The notes under the pieces are model-generated. The model was not told the origin of the DNA, did no database searches, and saw nothing but the letters and a program-made list of their open reading frames with translations. The translations under genes were made by a program, and so were the position numbers. A stretch of 7,192 nucleotides of DNA from JBAYVY01 sp041674345 (GTDB lineage: Bacteria > Planctomycetota > Phycisphaerae > Phycisphaerales > Zrk34). The number at the start of each line of letters is the position of its first letter. Within the stretch, counting starts at the first letter, position 1. The stretch is from the NCBI GenBank assembly GCA_041674345.1, contig JBAYVY010000189.1, positions 1 to 7,192 of the forward strand. The letters run 5' to 3'. Below, in pieces: positions 6,410 through 7,192 of the stretch.

Positions 6410-6558
6410 GTTGCGGTTGATAACGATGTGAGGAATCGGCGTGTTTGCTGGACAATTTTTACTGTTTTTGTGGCATTAATTATTTCATCCGCGATCAACC
6501 ATGCACTGCAATTGACCGATATAGGTTTAATAACGACCTCTTTGTTTCGGGGTGCATT

Positions 6559-7092
6559 ATGGACGAATACATCTGGCCGGCACGCAACGTTGCGGAATAC
6601 GCCTACTGTCCGCGCTTGTTCTATTTGATGGAAGTCGAAGGTATCCATCTGCCCAGCGCCGATACCGAAGCGGGTAACGCCGTCCATCGCCGGGTTGATC
6701 GTGCCTCGGCCGAACCAGCCGATGACGGCAAGCCCCGCAGCGTCCGATCGATGACGCTGACCGATAGCAAACTGGGCGTAACCGCGACGCTCGACCTCGC
6801 GGAAATCGAGGGCAACACAGCCGTCCGCGTGGAATATCGCAAAGGTCGTCCTCATCGTGTGACACTCGCGCCGCCCCCGGATGATCCGGGTGAAGCCGAT
6901 CCACCGCCGCTGGATCGCGCCGAACCCTGGCCTACTGATCGCGTTCAAATCGGTTTGCAGACGCTTCTGCTCGAATCGGCGGGTTACACCGTGCCTCATG
7001 CCGTGTTGTATTACACTTCCGAAAAACTTCGCCTCGAAGTACCCGTGGATGATGCGCTGCGTAACGAATGGAACCGCGAAAGAATAGCTTGA
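6559..7092 (+). CDS. cas4: Cas4-like RecB-family nuclease domain, truncated before the C-terminal cysteines
   Basis: Cas4 trims and orients prespacers for Cas1-Cas2 during CRISPR adaptation; it is a RecB-type nuclease holding an iron-sulfur cluster on one N-terminal and three C-terminal cysteines. The 177 residues match the N-terminal half of Cas4-Cas1 fusions of type I-G (formerly I-U) in style: WPARNVAEYAYCPRLFYL (cluster Cys17), EAGNAVHRRVD (His43), LGVTATLDLAE (Asp79), VRVEYRKG (Glu92) and DRVQIGLQTLLLESAGY (Gln130, Gln134). The usual E-x-K motif reads E-Y-R-K here, so the catalytic lysine is arginine or shifted by one. The protein ends at DDALRNEW plus a few residues, just before the expected cysteines and Cas1 domain, so it is probably inactive or altered. 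The stop lies 7 bases from the end of an opposing transposase gene, suggesting disruption by an insertion. No other cas gene or CRISPR array is visible. The ATG at 6559 is chosen because family similarity begins there. Confidence 0.8.
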   Translation: MDEYIWPARNVAEYAYCPRLFYLMEVEGIHLPSADTEAGNAVHRRVDRASAEPADDGKPRSVRSMTLTDSKLGVTATLDLAEIEGNTAVRVEYRKGRPHRVTLAPPPDDPGEADPPPLDRAEPWPTDRVQIGLQTLLLESAGYTVPHAVLYYTSEKLRLEVPVDDALRNEWNRERIA

Positions 7093-7099
7093 GCGATTA

Positions 7100-7192
7100 T
7101 CACCTGGGGCGAATGGTGTAATTCCACTCGCCGTGAAAGTCGGCCGGGGTGCAGTGGACGGTGGCCCATTGCTGCTTGCTGACCTTTTGCCC
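7100..7192 (-). CDS. C-terminal end of a transposase, probably ISAzo13 family (runs off the window)
   Basis: On the minus strand an open frame enters from the right edge and ends with TGA at 7102-7100, giving the last 30 residues. They include KVSKQQWATVHC, ADFHGEWNYTI and the end RPR. The FHGEWNYTI ending is what I remember from ISAzo13-family transposases (the 'Rhodopirellula transposase' DDE family), which are common in planctomycetes. Only the tail is present, so catalytic residues cannot be judged and the assignment rests on one motif. It faces the truncated cas4-like gene with 7 bases between the stop codons. I could not identify the terminal inverted repeat of the element. Confidence 0.55.
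   Translation of the reverse strand, partial: GQKVSKQQWATVHCTPADFHGEWNYTIRPR

Larger units (their letters stand above)
6142..6558. other. Divergent intergenic region between the kinase gene and the cas4-like gene
   Basis: No convincing gene lies in these 417 bases. In order, the region holds the kinase leader and promoter candidate, a 14-base tandem repeat, a + strand promoter candidate, an intrinsic terminator, and an A+T-rich stretch (about 6455-6555) leading to the cas4 start. The frame before cas4 stays open back to a TTG at 6445, but those residues look unlike the family, so I treat them as non-coding. Confidence 0.6.

Noticed and set aside
6410..6430. Integron attC-like site near GTTGATAAC after the hairpin
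   Set aside because: No matching RYYYAAC/GTTRRRY pair frames the hairpin, and the stem plus T-run is explained better as a terminator.
6445..6558. N-terminal extension of the cas4 frame from a TTG
   Set aside because: The extra 38 residues are unlike Cas4, A+T-rich in origin and lack a ribosome site; similarity begins at the ATG at 6559.
6355..6999. Open frame of about 214 codons on the - strand across the cas4 start and terminator
   Set aside because: It runs antisense to clear Cas4 motifs and through a terminator stem, with no recognisable domain.

Overview
The window most likely comes from a member of the Planctomycetota, possibly Phycisphaerae-like. The signs are a membrane-anchored PknB-type kinase with the DMG variant of the DFG motif, intergenic arrays of TTTNNGA heptamers and CACAGAG-type nonamers, a C-terminal transposase fragment resembling the ISAzo13 ('Rhodopirellula transposase') family, and a Cas4 domain resembling the N-terminal half of Cas4-Cas1 fusions. 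This placement is inference from gene style, not a database result.

Layout. Positions 1-591 hold the 3' end of an A+T-richer gene of unknown function on the + strand, probably acquired by transfer. It converges on fliM (687-1742, - strand), the flagellar switch protein. Across a 103-base gap, dsbD (1846-3681, +) encodes a full-length transmembrane thiol:disulfide reductase. A gene-free stretch of about 240 bases then carries a composite inverted-repeat element (3693-3903). It is followed by a RidA-family gene (3919-4380, +) whose last 20 bases overlap, tail to tail, the end of a membrane-anchored thioredoxin-like gene (4361-4894, -). That gene lies 8 bases downstream of a tail-anchored Ser/Thr kinase gene (4903-6141, -), and the two probably form an operon.

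The largest gene-free stretch (6142-6558) contains a likely kinase promoter, a 14-base tandem repeat, a strong + strand promoter-like sequence (6320-6346) and, about 20 bases past the expected transcription start, a 14-bp-stem intrinsic terminator (6372-6409). After these comes a cas4-like gene (6559-7092, +). It stops before the C-terminal iron-sulfur cysteines, 7 bases from the end of a convergent transposase gene that runs off the window (7100-7192, -).

How the genes relate. DsbD and the anchored thioredoxin-like protein both belong to extracytoplasmic thiol-disulfide chemistry. The kinase beside the thioredoxin suggests, without proving, a signalling link. The flagellar, RidA and Cas4 genes show no functional connection to these. 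I did not find a clearly new multi-gene system. The most notable items are the promoter-terminator module before the truncated cas4, the cas4/transposase junction, the kinase-thioredoxin pair and the composite repeat.
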